A program made the translations under genes and the position numbers. Below are positions 1-7,657 of a stretch of 64,000 nucleotides of DNA, piece by piece. Position 1 is the stretch's first letter. Each line of letters opens with the position of its first letter. The stretch covers positions 1-64,000 of the forward strand of contig JBHIDJ010000001.1 of NCBI GenBank assembly GCA_046760105.1. Direction: 5' to 3'. A model generated the notes under the pieces. The model ran no database searches, was not told the origin of the DNA, and saw nothing but the letters and a program-made list of their open reading frames with translations. This DNA is from JBHIDJ01 sp046760105 (lineage in GTDB: Bacteria; Pseudomonadota; Gammaproteobacteria; Acidiferrobacterales; SPGG2).

Positions 1-2
1 TG

Positions 3-482
3 CCCCCGGTTTTCGCCTATATCGGCGCGATGAATTTCGGCTGGCGTCTGGGCGTTGTCGAACCGCTTCTCTTCCCCTGGTATGTCACCCTCGGTATAAG
101 CCTTGCTTATTTCGGCGCGCTGTTGTTCGGTTTCTTGAGTGCCGCGTTTGTCGCGCGCTGGATGGCGTCAACTTATAGCGCGGACGTATCGCTCGGTGTC
201 TATTTCGGGTTGATTGCGGTCGTCGGTGCGCCGTTGATGGTAGGCAGCGTGATGCATCTGTACCCGCAGGTGTTTCTTAACTTATTGGTGCTGGTCCCAG
301 CGCTGATTTGGAGCATGTACCTGCTTTACACCGGGTTGCCGGTGGTGTTGAAAACCGGCCCCGAACGCGGGATGCTCATGGCCTCGGCGATAATCGGCTA
401 CCTACTGGTCGCATCGGTCAGCCTGCTCGGTGTTACCGTTATGCTGTGGCGTCACGGCATCGGACCGAGAATGGGCATATAA
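3..482 (+). CDS. Yip1-family membrane protein, 3' part
   Basis: The reading frame is open to the left window edge, so this is the C-terminal part of a longer protein. The first ATG (position 30) lies inside a membrane segment and is probably not the start. At least four hydrophobic segments with glycines and short polar loops are seen, as in the Yip1/DUF1282 family of small multi-spanning inner-membrane proteins of unknown function. The stop is 5 bp before ccoN on the same strand, so it is probably cotranscribed with the cbb3 oxidase genes. The family call rests on topology and the residues around the first two helices; no catalytic motif is expected. Confidence 0.6.
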   Translation, partial: PPVFAYIGAMNFGWRLGVVEPLLFPWYVTLGISLAYFGALLFGFLSAAFVARWMASTYSADVSLGVYFGLIAVVGAPLMVGSVMHLYPQVFLNLLVLVPALIWSMYLLYTGLPVVLKTGPERGMLMASAIIGYLLVASVSLLGVTVMLWRHGIGPRMGI

Positions 483-487
483 AGGTA

Positions 488-1945
488 ATGTCCCCCACAA
501 CCGCCAATAAGCACCCCGTGTATTACGAAGACCGCATCGTCACCGCATTCACGATGTGCGCGATTATTTGGACGGTGTTGGGGATGGCGGCTGGGGTTTA
601 TCTTGCCGCCGAAATGGTGTGGCCGGCACTGAATTTCGACCAACCGTGGCTATCCTTCGGGCGCTTGCGCACCGTGCACACCAATGTCGTGATATTCGGG
701 TTTGGTGTTTCTGCACTGATGGGTACGTCAATCTACAGTGTGCAACGCACCTGTCATGTTCGACTGTTTGCACCTGGTTTGGCCTGGTTTGTTTTTGTGG
801 CCTGGCAGATCGCCATCATCCTTGGTGGGATATCCCTGCTCGCAGGATATAACGGCGGCAAGGAGTACGCCGAACTGGAATGGCCGTTCGACATCGCCAT
901 CACCGTCGTTTGGGTATGCTATGCGGTTGTCTTTTTTGGCACCATCGCCCAACGGAAAATTGCGCCGATTTATGTTTCTAACTGGTTTTACGGCGCCTTC
1001 ATAATCGTGGTGGCGATGTTACATGTCGTCAACAGCCTGGCGTTACCGGTGACCCTAACGAAATCTTATTCGCTGTTTGCCGGTGCACAGGACGCTATCG
1101 TGCAGTGGTGGTATGGCCACAACGCCGTCGGCTTTCTGCTGACCGGCGGCTTCTTAGGAATGATGTATTACTTTTTGCCCAAGCAGGCGGAGCGCCCGAT
1201 ATGGAGTTATCGTCTATCGGTGGTCGCGTTTTGGGCATTTGTATACAGTTATATCTGGGCCGGGCCGCATCATCTGCACTTTAACTCCATACCGGAATGG
1301 GTGCAGTCGCTGGCGATGGTGATGAGTCTGATACTGCTTGCGCCATCGTGGGCGACAATGATTAACGGAATTATGACCGTGAGCGGCGCATGGCAAAAAC
1401 TACGTACCGATCCGGCGCTTAAGTTCATCGTGCTGTCTTTGGCCTTCTATGGTCTGGCGACTTTCGAAGGGCCGATGATGGCGATCAGAACCGTCAACAT
1501 CTTCAGCCATTTCACCGAATGGACGATAGGGCATGTCCACTCCGGCGCGCTGGGATGGAACGCCCTTATCGTTTTCGGTACGTTTTATTTTATGGTGCCG
1601 CGCCTGATGGGGCGCAAGCTGCACAGTCAGGCAATGGCGAACGCCCACTTCTGGCTCGCGCTCGCCGGCGTCATGCTCTATGTGCTGGCCATGTGGGGCG
1701 GCGGGGTCTCGCAGGGACTATTGTGGCTTAGCCTGGATGACTTTGGTGAGCTCAAATACAGCTTTATCGAGGTGATGGAAGCAATCTCACCGTATTATCT
1801 ACTGCGCCTGGTGGGCGGTCTGTTGTTTTTGGCCGGGGCGGTGCTGATGGCGGTAAACCTATTTATGACGATGTTCGGCGGTCGGACGGTGCAGGTCGCG
1901 CCACCGCGGGTCACGATCGCAACGGCCGATGCTGGTGGTAATTGA
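488..1945 (+). CDS. ccoN: cbb3-type cytochrome c oxidase subunit I (CcoN)
   Basis: Catalytic haem-copper subunit of the high-affinity terminal oxidase: it reduces O2 to water at a haem b3-CuB centre in the inner membrane. The 485-residue length fits CcoN. About twelve membrane helices are visible, with the histidine sets RTVHTN (low-spin haem), WYGHNAVGF and GPHHLHFN (CuB region) and IGHVHSGALGWN (haem b3 and b ligands). The tyrosine in VYSYIWAGPHH fits the cross-linked Tyr of the C family. ATG at 488 follows AAAGG; the longer frame from 308 overlaps the preceding gene and is not used. First gene of ccoNOQP; its stop overlaps the ccoO start (TGATG). Confidence 0.97.
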   Translation: MSPTTANKHPVYYEDRIVTAFTMCAIIWTVLGMAAGVYLAAEMVWPALNFDQPWLSFGRLRTVHTNVVIFGFGVSALMGTSIYSVQRTCHVRLFAPGLAWFVFVAWQIAIILGGISLLAGYNGGKEYAELEWPFDIAITVVWVCYAVVFFGTIAQRKIAPIYVSNWFYGAFIIVVAMLHVVNSLALPVTLTKSYSLFAGAQDAIVQWWYGHNAVGFLLTGGFLGMMYYFLPKQAERPIWSYRLSVVAFWAFVYSYIWAGPHHLHFNSIPEWVQSLAMVMSLILLAPSWATMINGIMTVSGAWQKLRTDPALKFIVLSLAFYGLATFEGPMMAIRTVNIFSHFTEWTIGHVHSGALGWNALIVFGTFYFMVPRLMGRKLHSQAMANAHFWLALAGVMLYVLAMWGGGVSQGLLWLSLDDFGELKYSFIEVMEAISPYYLLRLVGGLLFLAGAVLMAVNLFMTMFGGRTVQVAPPRVTIATADAGGN

Positions 1946-2574
1946 TGGATCTACTAACGCTGCATGAAAAACTCGAGAAGAACACAGGCCTCCTGATTTT
2001 TGGCATTTTGTTTGTTGCCTCTATCGGGGGTCTGGTGCAGATTGTGCCGAGCTTGTTTCAGGAATCGCTCAGCACCCCGATCGCCGGCGTTAAACCCTAT
2101 GCCCCGCTGGAATTGATCGGGCGTGACATCTATATTCGCGAATCGTGCAGCGTTTGTCACTCGCAGCAGGTGCGCCCGTTGCTGGCTGAGGTCAAGCGCT
2201 ATGGCGCCCATTCCCGTGCAGGGGAGTTTGTTTATGACCGGCCGTTTTTGTGGGGCTCCAAGCGTACGGGTCCGGATCTGCACCGTATGGGCGGCAGGTA
2301 TACCGACGTCTGGCATCGGCTGCACTTGCTGGACCCGCGTGCCGTCGTTCCATCTTCGATCATGCCGGCATATCCGTGGCTGGAATTGCGCGGCGCGGAT
2401 GCCGACGGCGACATTCAACAGAGAATGCGCGCCCTGCGGCGACTTGGTCATCCCTATACCGATGCCGATATTGAAACCGCGGCCAAGGCACTCGATGGCA
2501 AGACCGAACTCGATGCGCTTGTGGCCTATCTGCAAGTGCTGGGAAAAAGTGCAACGGTGGGTGAGCAGCAATGA
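1945..2574 (+). CDS. ccoO: cbb3 oxidase subunit II, monohaem cytochrome c (CcoO)
   Basis: Membrane-anchored monohaem cytochrome c that passes electrons from CcoP to CcoN. An N-terminal anchor (about residues 15-35) precedes the haem motif CSVCH (C68, C71, H72). The distal methionine is probably in SSIMPAYPWL, and the segment GPDLHRMGGRY is typical of CcoO. Length 209 residues, as usual. The ATG at 1945 overlaps the ccoN stop; a TTG at 1942 is the alternative start. Translational coupling with ccoN is likely. Confidence 0.96.
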   Translation: MDLLTLHEKLEKNTGLLIFGILFVASIGGLVQIVPSLFQESLSTPIAGVKPYAPLELIGRDIYIRESCSVCHSQQVRPLLAEVKRYGAHSRAGEFVYDRPFLWGSKRTGPDLHRMGGRYTDVWHRLHLLDPRAVVPSSIMPAYPWLELRGADADGDIQQRMRALRRLGHPYTDADIETAAKALDGKTELDALVAYLQVLGKSATVGEQQ

Positions 2575-2714
2575 TGTACTTCTTGTTCATAGGCGATATG
2601 TTAGTCATGGCGTTTATGATTGGCGTCGTGGTATGGGTGTCTTTGCGCTCGACTAGCAAGCATATCGAGGAAGCAGCACGAATCCCATTAGACGATGAGG
2701 CTGAAGATGGCTGA
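2571..2714 (+). CDS. ccoQ: cbb3 oxidase small subunit (CcoQ)
   Basis: Small gene of 47 codons between ccoO and ccoP. The product starts MMYFLFIGDM, has a single membrane helix and ends with an acidic tail containing IPLDDE, the signature of CcoQ/FixQ. It stabilises the assembled cbb3 oxidase, notably when oxygen is present. The ATG at 2571 overlaps the ccoO stop; the ATG at 2574 is also possible. The 3' end overlaps the start of ccoP. Confidence 0.88.
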   Translation: MMYFLFIGDMLVMAFMIGVVVWVSLRSTSKHIEEAARIPLDDEAEDG

Positions 2715-3618
2715 TCTGCCAACAGATTTCTGGGGCGGCTGGATTGTCATCATCACCGTTGTCAGCCTGTGCGGTCTTGGCTGGCTGGTTTTCAGTGTTT
2801 ACTTTTCGAGCAGCAAACCTGAGAAGACGACAACCCACGTCTGGGATGAAACGCTACATGAAGGAGTCAATCCACCGCCCATGTGGTGGTTTTGGATGAT
2901 CTTGATACTCATGGTCGTCACTGTCAGCTATCTAATGCTCTATCCCGGACTCGGCAGTTTTCGCGGCGTTTTGAAATGGTCACAAGGTGGACAACTTAAG
3001 GAAAGTGCGGCCAGTTACGAGATAGAATACGGTGCTGTCCGGCAGCAGTGGCTTGAAGTGTCGCTGGATAAGCTTGCCAACAACGAAGGCGCCATGCACA
3101 CGGCCAGCCGGATGTTCAAGAACAACTGTGCTATCTGCCACGGCGTGGATGCCCGTGGCCAGGCCTCATACTTTCCCGATCTTACAGACGACAATTGGCA
3201 ATGGGGTGGTACGCCAGAACAGATCAGGGAAACGATCGTGAACGGGCGTAACGGGGCCATGCCACCGTGGGGAGCCGCGCTGGGCCGTGAAGGCGTATTC
3301 AATGTGACCGAGTATGTGCTGAAGTTGAGTGGGCGACAACAGGTGGATAAAAATGTTGCGCGTGCAGGAGAAGAAAAGTTCAAGCAACTATGCGTTGCCT
3401 GCCATGGCCCCGAGGGTAAAGGCAATCCAAGCCTAGGCGCACCCAATCTGACAGACGATGTCTGGTTGTATGGTGGATCCCAGCGCGCGGTGATGAAATC
3501 CATTGCCGAAGGTCGCCAGGGGCGGATGCCGGCATTCAAAGACTTCCTGGGCGAGGCGAGGGTGCATCTGCTAGCCGCCTACGTTTATAGTCTGTCGCAT
3601 CAGAAAGAAGGTCAGTGA
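2707..3618 (+). CDS. ccoP: cbb3 oxidase subunit III, dihaem cytochrome c (CcoP)
   Basis: Dihaem cytochrome c subunit, the electron entry point of the oxidase. Two N-terminal membrane helices (about residues 10-32 and 59-79) flank the conserved stretch THVWDETLHEGVNPPP. Two periplasmic haem domains follow, with CAICH (C141, C144, H145) and CVACH (C229, C232, H233) and methionine ligands in GAMPPWG and GRMPAF. Length 303 from the ATG at 2707; an upstream in-frame ATG at 2695 is possible. No ccoGHIS maturation genes follow in the window. Confidence 0.96.
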   Translation: MADLPTDFWGGWIVIITVVSLCGLGWLVFSVYFSSSKPEKTTTHVWDETLHEGVNPPPMWWFWMILILMVVTVSYLMLYPGLGSFRGVLKWSQGGQLKESAASYEIEYGAVRQQWLEVSLDKLANNEGAMHTASRMFKNNCAICHGVDARGQASYFPDLTDDNWQWGGTPEQIRETIVNGRNGAMPPWGAALGREGVFNVTEYVLKLSGRQQVDKNVARAGEEKFKQLCVACHGPEGKGNPSLGAPNLTDDVWLYGGSQRAVMKSIAEGRQGRMPAFKDFLGEARVHLLAAYVYSLSHQKEGQ

Positions 3619-3812
3619 CGCCACTCGAAACACATCAGCCACCGAGGTAGGTAATACAAAGAACGATAAAAGAGATAATAAGAAAACCATTACCCCGACC
3701 AGCACAGATGAGGCCTGTGAAGAGGCAAAATTCAAGGGTAGCGCTTAGGATCTGTTATTGACCCAGATCAGGGACCACGGTAAAAATAGGTCTTCCGGTA
3801 GAGGATCCACGT
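3619..3812 (+). promoter_or_regulatory. ccoP-fnr intergenic region with FNR-like box
   Basis: The 194-bp gap before fnr contains TTGACCCAGATCAG at 3758-3771, matching 8 of 10 fixed positions of the FNR consensus TTGAT-N4-ATCAA. The AT-rich stretch TAAAAATAG lies about 10 bp after it. No good -10 element sits at the class II distance (3794-3799), so FNR may repress or tune its own gene here rather than activate it. This role is inferred from position. No convincing terminator for ccoNOQP was seen. Confidence 0.5.
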
Positions 3813-4568
3813 ATGCCCGCGAACGAAGTCATCGACTTTCCCGCCATCAAGGTAGCCTGTAGTCGATGCGCCCTGCGAGAGCTCTGTCTCCCACAAGGGC
3901 TTGACGAGTCCGACATCAAACGCCTGGAAGGGTTGGTCGACCGCCATAGCCCGCTACAGCGAGGGGAACATCTGTTTCGCGAGGGCGATCGGTTTCGGTC
4001 GCTTTACGCCGTCCGTTCAGGGTCTTTTAAGGCCTATTGTCTGGGCGACGACGGCAGTGAAAAGATCCTCGGTTTTCACCTGCCGGGTGAGCTGCTTGGT
4101 CTAGCGGGGCTTGGAGACGGACGGCACCGCGCTAGCGCCAGTGCACTCGAGACGGCCAGTGTGTGTGAACTGCAGTTTGGCCGCTTACAGGAACTCGCCG
4201 ATCATCTGCCCAGTTTGAATCACCAGTTACATCGTGTAATGAGCCGGCGAATTGCCCGCGACCAGGAGATACTGCTGCTGCTGGGCGACAAAAATGCCCA
4301 CGAACGGCTGGCGACCTTTCTCTTGAATCTGTCTGAGCGTTTTGCGCAACGCGGCCTATCGGCGCGCGAGTTTAACCTAAGTATGACTCGCCAAGACATC
4401 GCAAACTACCTCGGGCTGACACTAGAAACGGTCAGCCGGACGTTTACTCAATTTCAAAAAGACGAGCTGTTACATGTCGATCGCCGGCTCATTCGGATTC
4501 GTGACAAGGGCCAGCTCACCGCCGCCGCCGGCCCTTGTGTTGGTGCATCCTCCAGGCTGGCTCGTTGA
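3813..4568 (+). CDS. fnr: FNR-type oxygen-sensing transcription regulator
   Basis: Global regulator of the oxygen response, 251 residues. The N-terminus has C16-x2-C19-x5-C25, the same spacing as C20, C23 and C29 of E. coli FNR. C118 in ASVCEL matches E. coli C122, so all four ligands of the oxygen-labile [4Fe-4S] cluster are present. A cyclic-nucleotide-type beta-roll (about residues 35-125), a dimer helix and a winged HTH with TLETVSRTF (the E-x2-SR pattern that reads TTGAT half sites) follow. The C-terminal tail after about residue 235 is unusually long. It sits just after ccoNOQP and is preceded by a possible FNR box. It is the likely regulator of the boxes listed elsewhere in this window. 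Confidence 0.95.
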   Translation: MPANEVIDFPAIKVACSRCALRELCLPQGLDESDIKRLEGLVDRHSPLQRGEHLFREGDRFRSLYAVRSGSFKAYCLGDDGSEKILGFHLPGELLGLAGLGDGRHRASASALETASVCELQFGRLQELADHLPSLNHQLHRVMSRRIARDQEILLLLGDKNAHERLATFLLNLSERFAQRGLSAREFNLSMTRQDIANYLGLTLETVSRTFTQFQKDELLHVDRRLIRIRDKGQLTAAAGPCVGASSRLAR

Positions 4569-4720
4569 CCTCTGGTTGGTCTCTTCCTTCATCCTGCTCG
4601 ACGAGATTACCACCCGGGTTGTTACACGCTAGATAAAACTAAGGGAACGAGCGAAGCATATACAGTTCGATATGGCTCAATGATAGGTTGAAGGTCACGT
4701 AGTTAGATACCTGCTCGTGC

Positions 4721-4910
4721 TACGTTGTCGCACCGTTAGTTTGCTGTAATATTGCGAGTAGTTTTGCAAATGCAACCCCGAAGGCCAGGATTGCTTGAGA
4801 GCGTGGTAACGTCTGCCGATAACGCGACGGCACCGTTCTCTGCCGCGCGCGCCGAGAAAATTTTCCGCCACTCTTACGGGATTAGCGGTCGCGCGAGCAG
4901 GTTGCCCGGT
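4721..4910 (+). repeat. Repeat copy 1 of the kinase/aminotransferase gene 5' end
   Basis: This segment closely matches 28680-28869, including about 70 bp upstream of the start codon. The last 37 bp (4874-4910 against 28833-28869) are identical, and similarity then ends abruptly. It is an internal duplication of upstream region plus the first ~40 codons. Confidence 0.85.
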
Positions 4911-4922
4911 TGGAAGAGATAG
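4791..4922 (+). pseudogene. Truncated 5' copy of the kinase-M23-aminotransferase gene
   Basis: Reading from TTG 4791, the frame aligns codon for codon with the first ~40 residues of the large fusion gene near 28.75 kb (both contain GISGRASRLPG). It then leaves homology after 4910 and stops at TAG 4920-4922. Where the full gene has its ATG start this copy has GTG. The copies differ at many sites without shifting frame, suggesting this one was once a working paralogue. Nothing of the kinase core, peptidase or aminotransferase domains remains. Confidence 0.75.
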
Positions 4923-5180
4923 ATCAAGAAGAAACTGTTCGAACTCGATTGCACTACCACAGTGTGAAACGGCTTTAACAACTGGTGTGCATGTGGCTTT
5001 GGTCTGGACCGATGCTTTCGTCTTGATGGTTCTTGAATGCTGACCGGCCAGACATGTGCCGATGGTCGCAAATTCAGCACAGACTCTCCAACGCGTTCGC
5101 TAGCCGATGGGCGAGACACCCGCTTTAGTCCAGGCTCGAAGCGTTGACGCGAAATCTCATGTAGGGTTTGAGACGCGAAG

Positions 5181-5426
5181 TCAATCGTGCCCGCGAGATT
5201 CTTGTTCACGGAACACCTTGATCTGGAAGAGAGTGTTGCGCTCTTCTTCCTCGAGACTCGACTCGATGAATCGAATGGTATTGCGGTATTTGGGAATCAC
5301 ATTGTAGCGTAGCGCGTTGACGCGCTTTTGTGTCTTGCGCTGCTCCTCTAGCAGTCGCCAAAGCGCAGCCTCCGCCTCCGTTTTTTCGAGACAGAATTGA
5401 TGCAGGTCAATGACACCAAGAGCCAT
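5181..5426 (-). pseudogene. Truncated copy of V/A-ATPase subunit D (C-terminal part)
   Basis: An 81-codon minus-strand frame is nearly identical to the C-terminal ~60 residues of the subunit D gene at 9059-9676 (shared LWRLLEEQRKTQKRVNALRY and NTIRFIES-x-LEEEERNTLF). A 64-bp block, 5305-5368, is identical to 9171-9234; the flanks differ, mostly without changing the protein. The N-terminal two thirds are absent, with an in-frame TAA just before the first ATG. A subunit D lacking its N-terminal helix could not form the central stalk, so I call it a relic of a second D gene. Confidence 0.8.
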
Positions 5427-5490
5427 GCTGTATTAGCCTTTCCGGAAAATCCCTTCGATGTGTCCTCATGCCAATCTAAAGGAGAGACCA

Positions 5491-5910
5491 ATGGATGTTC
5501 CGATGCCACGTGAACCGGAAACCTTCGAGCAGGCAATGACCACGCTGAACGCCGATATCACCGAAGCCTTCAACCGAGGTGATGTGAAAGCCTGCGCAGG
5601 GTTTTATATGGCAGACGCTACTATGCTTCTTCCCGACCGGCCGCCGATCAAAGGCCGAGAGGCGATTGAAGCGCTTCTTAACGAATACGCGGCGGTAGGC
5701 ACGAAGGTAGCGTCTATCGATCCTATCGAAGTCAGCTCCAGTGGCGGCTTAGGTTACTGTGTCGGCACTTATCAGTTCGATACGCCTGCGGAAGACGGTT
5801 CTACCAAGAAAGAGACGGGCAAATTCGTCTCGGTGTTCGAGCTCCAAGCTGACGGGTCTTGGAAGGCCGTCATCGATTCGCTGATCAGAGATACGGCCAC
5901 CGGATCGTAA
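5491..5910 (+). CDS. SnoaL/NTF2-like fold protein
   Basis: 139-residue protein resembling the SnoaL/DUF4440 branch of the NTF2-like superfamily. An N-terminal helix (EQAMTTLNADITEAFNRGDV) leads to the typical FYMADATMLLPDRPPIKGREAI segment and a beta-rich second half ending near SWKAVIDSLIRD. Such proteins form cone-shaped pockets and may be isomerases, cyclases or plain binding proteins; the substrate cannot be told. No signal peptide, so cytoplasmic. The ATG at 5491 follows AAAGGAGAG and is preferred over an in-frame ATG at 5458. No clear operon partner; the next gene is 184 bp away. Confidence 0.75.
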   Translation: MDVPMPREPETFEQAMTTLNADITEAFNRGDVKACAGFYMADATMLLPDRPPIKGREAIEALLNEYAAVGTKVASIDPIEVSSSGGLGYCVGTYQFDTPAEDGSTKKETGKFVSVFELQADGSWKAVIDSLIRDTATGS

Positions 5911-6094
5911 TAACCAACCGCCTCATCAGGGCAGTGTTGCCAAAAACGGTTTCCGTTGTGCCCAGCAACGGGAAAGGGATGTGTGCTGGTCATCCGGATT
6001 TATCAAAACCAGCACAGCGAAATCCTCCTTGGATCCGCGTCAACATTGTCAAATTCTGCTACAGAGCTCCGGCTCGGTCTGAGGAAGTCCCATC

Positions 6095-6754
6095 ATGGCA
6101 GCAAAGGACTTTTTGACACGGGAAGAAGTCCGTGACGTCTACCAAAAGCACGCCAAGATTTATGACCTTGCGGTTTGTTTCTATTACCTCATTGGTATGC
6201 GCATCGGCCATTGGCGCCGATTGGCCGTTGCTGCGTTGGTGCTCCGGCCAGGGGATACGGTTGTTGAGATCGGCTGCGGCACGGGTTTGAACTTTGCCTT
6301 ACTCGAACAGAGTGTCGGTGGCGAAGGAAAGATCATTGGCGTCGACATTTCCGAGGCGATGCTGGAAAGGGCCAGAGAGCGGAGCCGTTCTGCGGGGTGG
6401 CACAATGTGGAGTTGGTCTGCTGTGCCGCTGCTGATTACCGGTTTCCGCAGGGCGTCGACGGAATACTGTCGACCGGTGTTCTGAACTACGAACCGGAGT
6501 TCGACAAGGTCATAGAGCAGGGGGCGAAGGCGCTCGCACCGGGTCGGCGCGGGGTGGTCTTGGACTATAAAATGCCGAATAATTGGCTTCGTCATTTGGC
6601 TCCTCTGTTTGTCGCTCTCGGGCATCTCTACGGGGTATCTCTTGCCCTTATGGATCGCCATCCTTGGGAGTCGGTACAACGCCATCTTCGCCAAACGCGA
6701 ATGCGAGAGTTCTACGGCGGGTTCGTTTACATCATTTCCGGTGAGGCGCCATAG
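6095..6754 (+). CDS. Class I SAM-dependent methyltransferase
   Basis: 219-residue methyltransferase with motif I VVEIGCGTGLNF (about residues 53-64), the acidic motif II GVDISEAMLERA and a post-motif ILSTGVLNYEP. An N-terminal helical cap with tyrosines and a hydrophobic patch (YDLAVCFYYLIGM) and a C-terminal hydrophobic stretch (APLFVALGHLYGVSLAL) suggest a membrane-associated substrate. It resembles the UbiE/PmtA type (quinone or phospholipid methylation), but the substrate is not defined by the sequence. It may belong to the respiratory island; a second methyltransferase lies 0.9 kb downstream. Confidence 0.75.
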   Translation: MAAKDFLTREEVRDVYQKHAKIYDLAVCFYYLIGMRIGHWRRLAVAALVLRPGDTVVEIGCGTGLNFALLEQSVGGEGKIIGVDISEAMLERARERSRSAGWHNVELVCCAAADYRFPQGVDGILSTGVLNYEPEFDKVIEQGAKALAPGRRGVVLDYKMPNNWLRHLAPLFVALGHLYGVSLALMDRHPWESVQRHLRQTRMREFYGGFVYIISGEAP

Positions 6755-6836
6755 TCACCGGATTGGGATGGCTCGGTGATGCTGGAACGCAATTCCAGTT
6801 GCGATGCGGGTCATTTTAACGAACCCCCGGAGAAGT

Positions 6837-6960
6837 GATAAAGGCGGACTGCGTGTCGGTTCCCGGGGGATCCACGGTGCCGTGACCAACCCTTAAACCG
6901 GCCGGCCCGAATGGCCAAAAACAGCCGATCTTCGGTGCCAGTCCGCCGATTCACTTTATC
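6837..6960 (+). repeat. Long inverted repeat, possible structured RNA
   Basis: The arms GATAAAGGCGGACTG (6837-6851) and CAGTCCGCC (6939-6947) plus TTTATC (6955-6960) can pair. Between them several smaller hairpins are possible, such as CACGG-TG-CCGTG and CCGA-TCT-TCGG. It could be a structured leader RNA, a small RNA or a miniature mobile element. I match it to no known riboswitch. Orientation is uncertain. Confidence 0.4.
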
Positions 6961-7037
6961 CAATGCATGTCTGATCTGGGTCGGGTGAGTAGCCCTGGGG
7001 GAGAACGCCTTCCCTTCACGCACTAGTCACCCGCACC

Positions 7038-7079
7038 TTGACCCAGATCAATTATTTTTCGCTGTACGTATGCTTATAT
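7038..7079 (+). promoter_or_regulatory. FNR-dependent promoter of the lipoprotein cytochrome gene
   Basis: TTGACCCAGATCAA at 7038-7051 matches 9 of 10 fixed bases of the FNR consensus. A -10-like TTATAT lies at 7074-7079. The distance from box centre to -10 start is 29.5 bp, which places the box at -41.5 (class II activation). The promoter lies about 30 bp before the start codon. Confidence 0.7.
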
Positions 7080-7109
7080 AAAAATACTCAAATTGGCGAG
7101 GAGTAAACT

Positions 7110-7529
7110 ATGGCGCCCAAAAAGACCATCACAGCCGTCGCGTTGATACTGGTCATACTGGGTGCGGGCTGTACAAAGCCGGTCAGCTTCAAGGAAGACG
7201 TCAACCCCATCCTGCAAGCGAATTGCGCCTCCTGTCATTCCGTGGGGGGCAAGGGTTATACCGCGAGTGGTTTTAGCGTGGAAAGCTATGAGCAGGTGAT
7301 GAAGGGCACGAAATTTGGCGCGGTAATCGTACCGGGCGCTAGTATAACCAGTACCCTTGTGATCTTGATGGAACACAAGGCGGACCACTCCATCAACATG
7401 CCGCGGAGTACGAAACAGGTAGCGGCAAACGACCCGTTTCTTTTGAAATGGAAAGAACCGGTACCGCTACCACTGGAACAGATCGAGATCGTTAAGACCT
7501 GGATCGATCAGGGGGCCGAGGATAACTGA
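7110..7529 (+). CDS. Predicted lipoprotein with one c-type haem motif
   Basis: 139 residues with a hydrophobic leader ending in a lipobox-like LGAGC (C21), so probably exported and lipid-anchored. One haem motif CASCH (C39, C42, H43) lies in the context SFKEDVNPILQANCASCH, typical of the cytochrome c-like domain found in many sulfur and iron bacteria and planctomycetes. The C-terminus EQIEIVKTWIDQGAEDN is the usual end of that domain. Methionines at INMP could be the sixth ligand. Role: periplasmic electron carrier, partner unknown. The start follows GGAGTAA. The FNR promoter upstream implies expression at low oxygen. Confidence 0.85.
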   Translation: MAPKKTITAVALILVILGAGCTKPVSFKEDVNPILQANCASCHSVGGKGYTASGFSVESYEQVMKGTKFGAVIVPGASITSTLVILMEHKADHSINMPRSTKQVAANDPFLLKWKEPVPLPLEQIEIVKTWIDQGAEDN

Positions 7530-7657
7530 ACCGAGCCAAGCAAGAGAGCGTAGTAACGTGACCCGAGGTCGCTCCGGCATCGCCCTTAGCGCGCCATCTC
7601 GGAGACAGTACACCCTGATGCTTACAAAACAAAAAACCGGCTAACCTGGGTTTCCGC

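Larger units (their letters stand above)
4569..5490. other. Gene-poor relic zone
   Basis: About 920 bp between fnr and the NTF2-like gene hold no intact gene I can support. At 4721-4910 there is a diverged copy of the 5' end of the kinase/aminotransferase fusion gene. At about 5181-5426 (minus strand) there is a copy of the 3' end of the V-ATPase subunit D gene. The stretch 4923-5200 between them resembles nothing I recognise; a 111-codon minus-strand frame there (4874-5209) has low-complexity, unconvincing composition. Confidence 0.7.
6755..7109. other. Intergenic region with two long inverted repeats and an FNR promoter
   Basis: The 355-bp gap holds a small palindrome at 6782-6798 and an inverted repeat with arms 6837-6851 and 6939-6960 (9 bp plus 6 bp paired across a 7-nt bulge, about 124 nt overall). 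A second inverted repeat has arms 6973-6988 and 7027-7049. Its right arm contains the FNR box of the next gene. A minus-strand 70-codon frame here has no family resemblance and I do not call it. Confidence 0.6.

Noticed and set aside
308..487. 60-codon upstream extension of ccoN
   Set aside because: It lies wholly inside the preceding membrane-protein gene and adds no CcoN-like sequence; ATG 488 has a ribosome site.
4874..5209. 111-codon minus-strand frame
   Set aside because: It crosses the antisense of the duplicated fusion-gene fragment and has no recognisable motif.
5181..5426. Functional small V-ATPase D-like protein
   Set aside because: Only the C-terminal part remains; the central shaft needs both long helices.
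6971..6984. Second FNR box before the lipoprotein cytochrome
   Set aside because: Only 7 of 10 consensus bases match and it is 67 bp from the good box; it is better explained as the other arm of the inverted repeat.
6811..7023. 70-codon minus-strand frame in the intergenic region
   Set aside because: It spans both inverted repeats, has no ribosome site I can support and no family resemblance.
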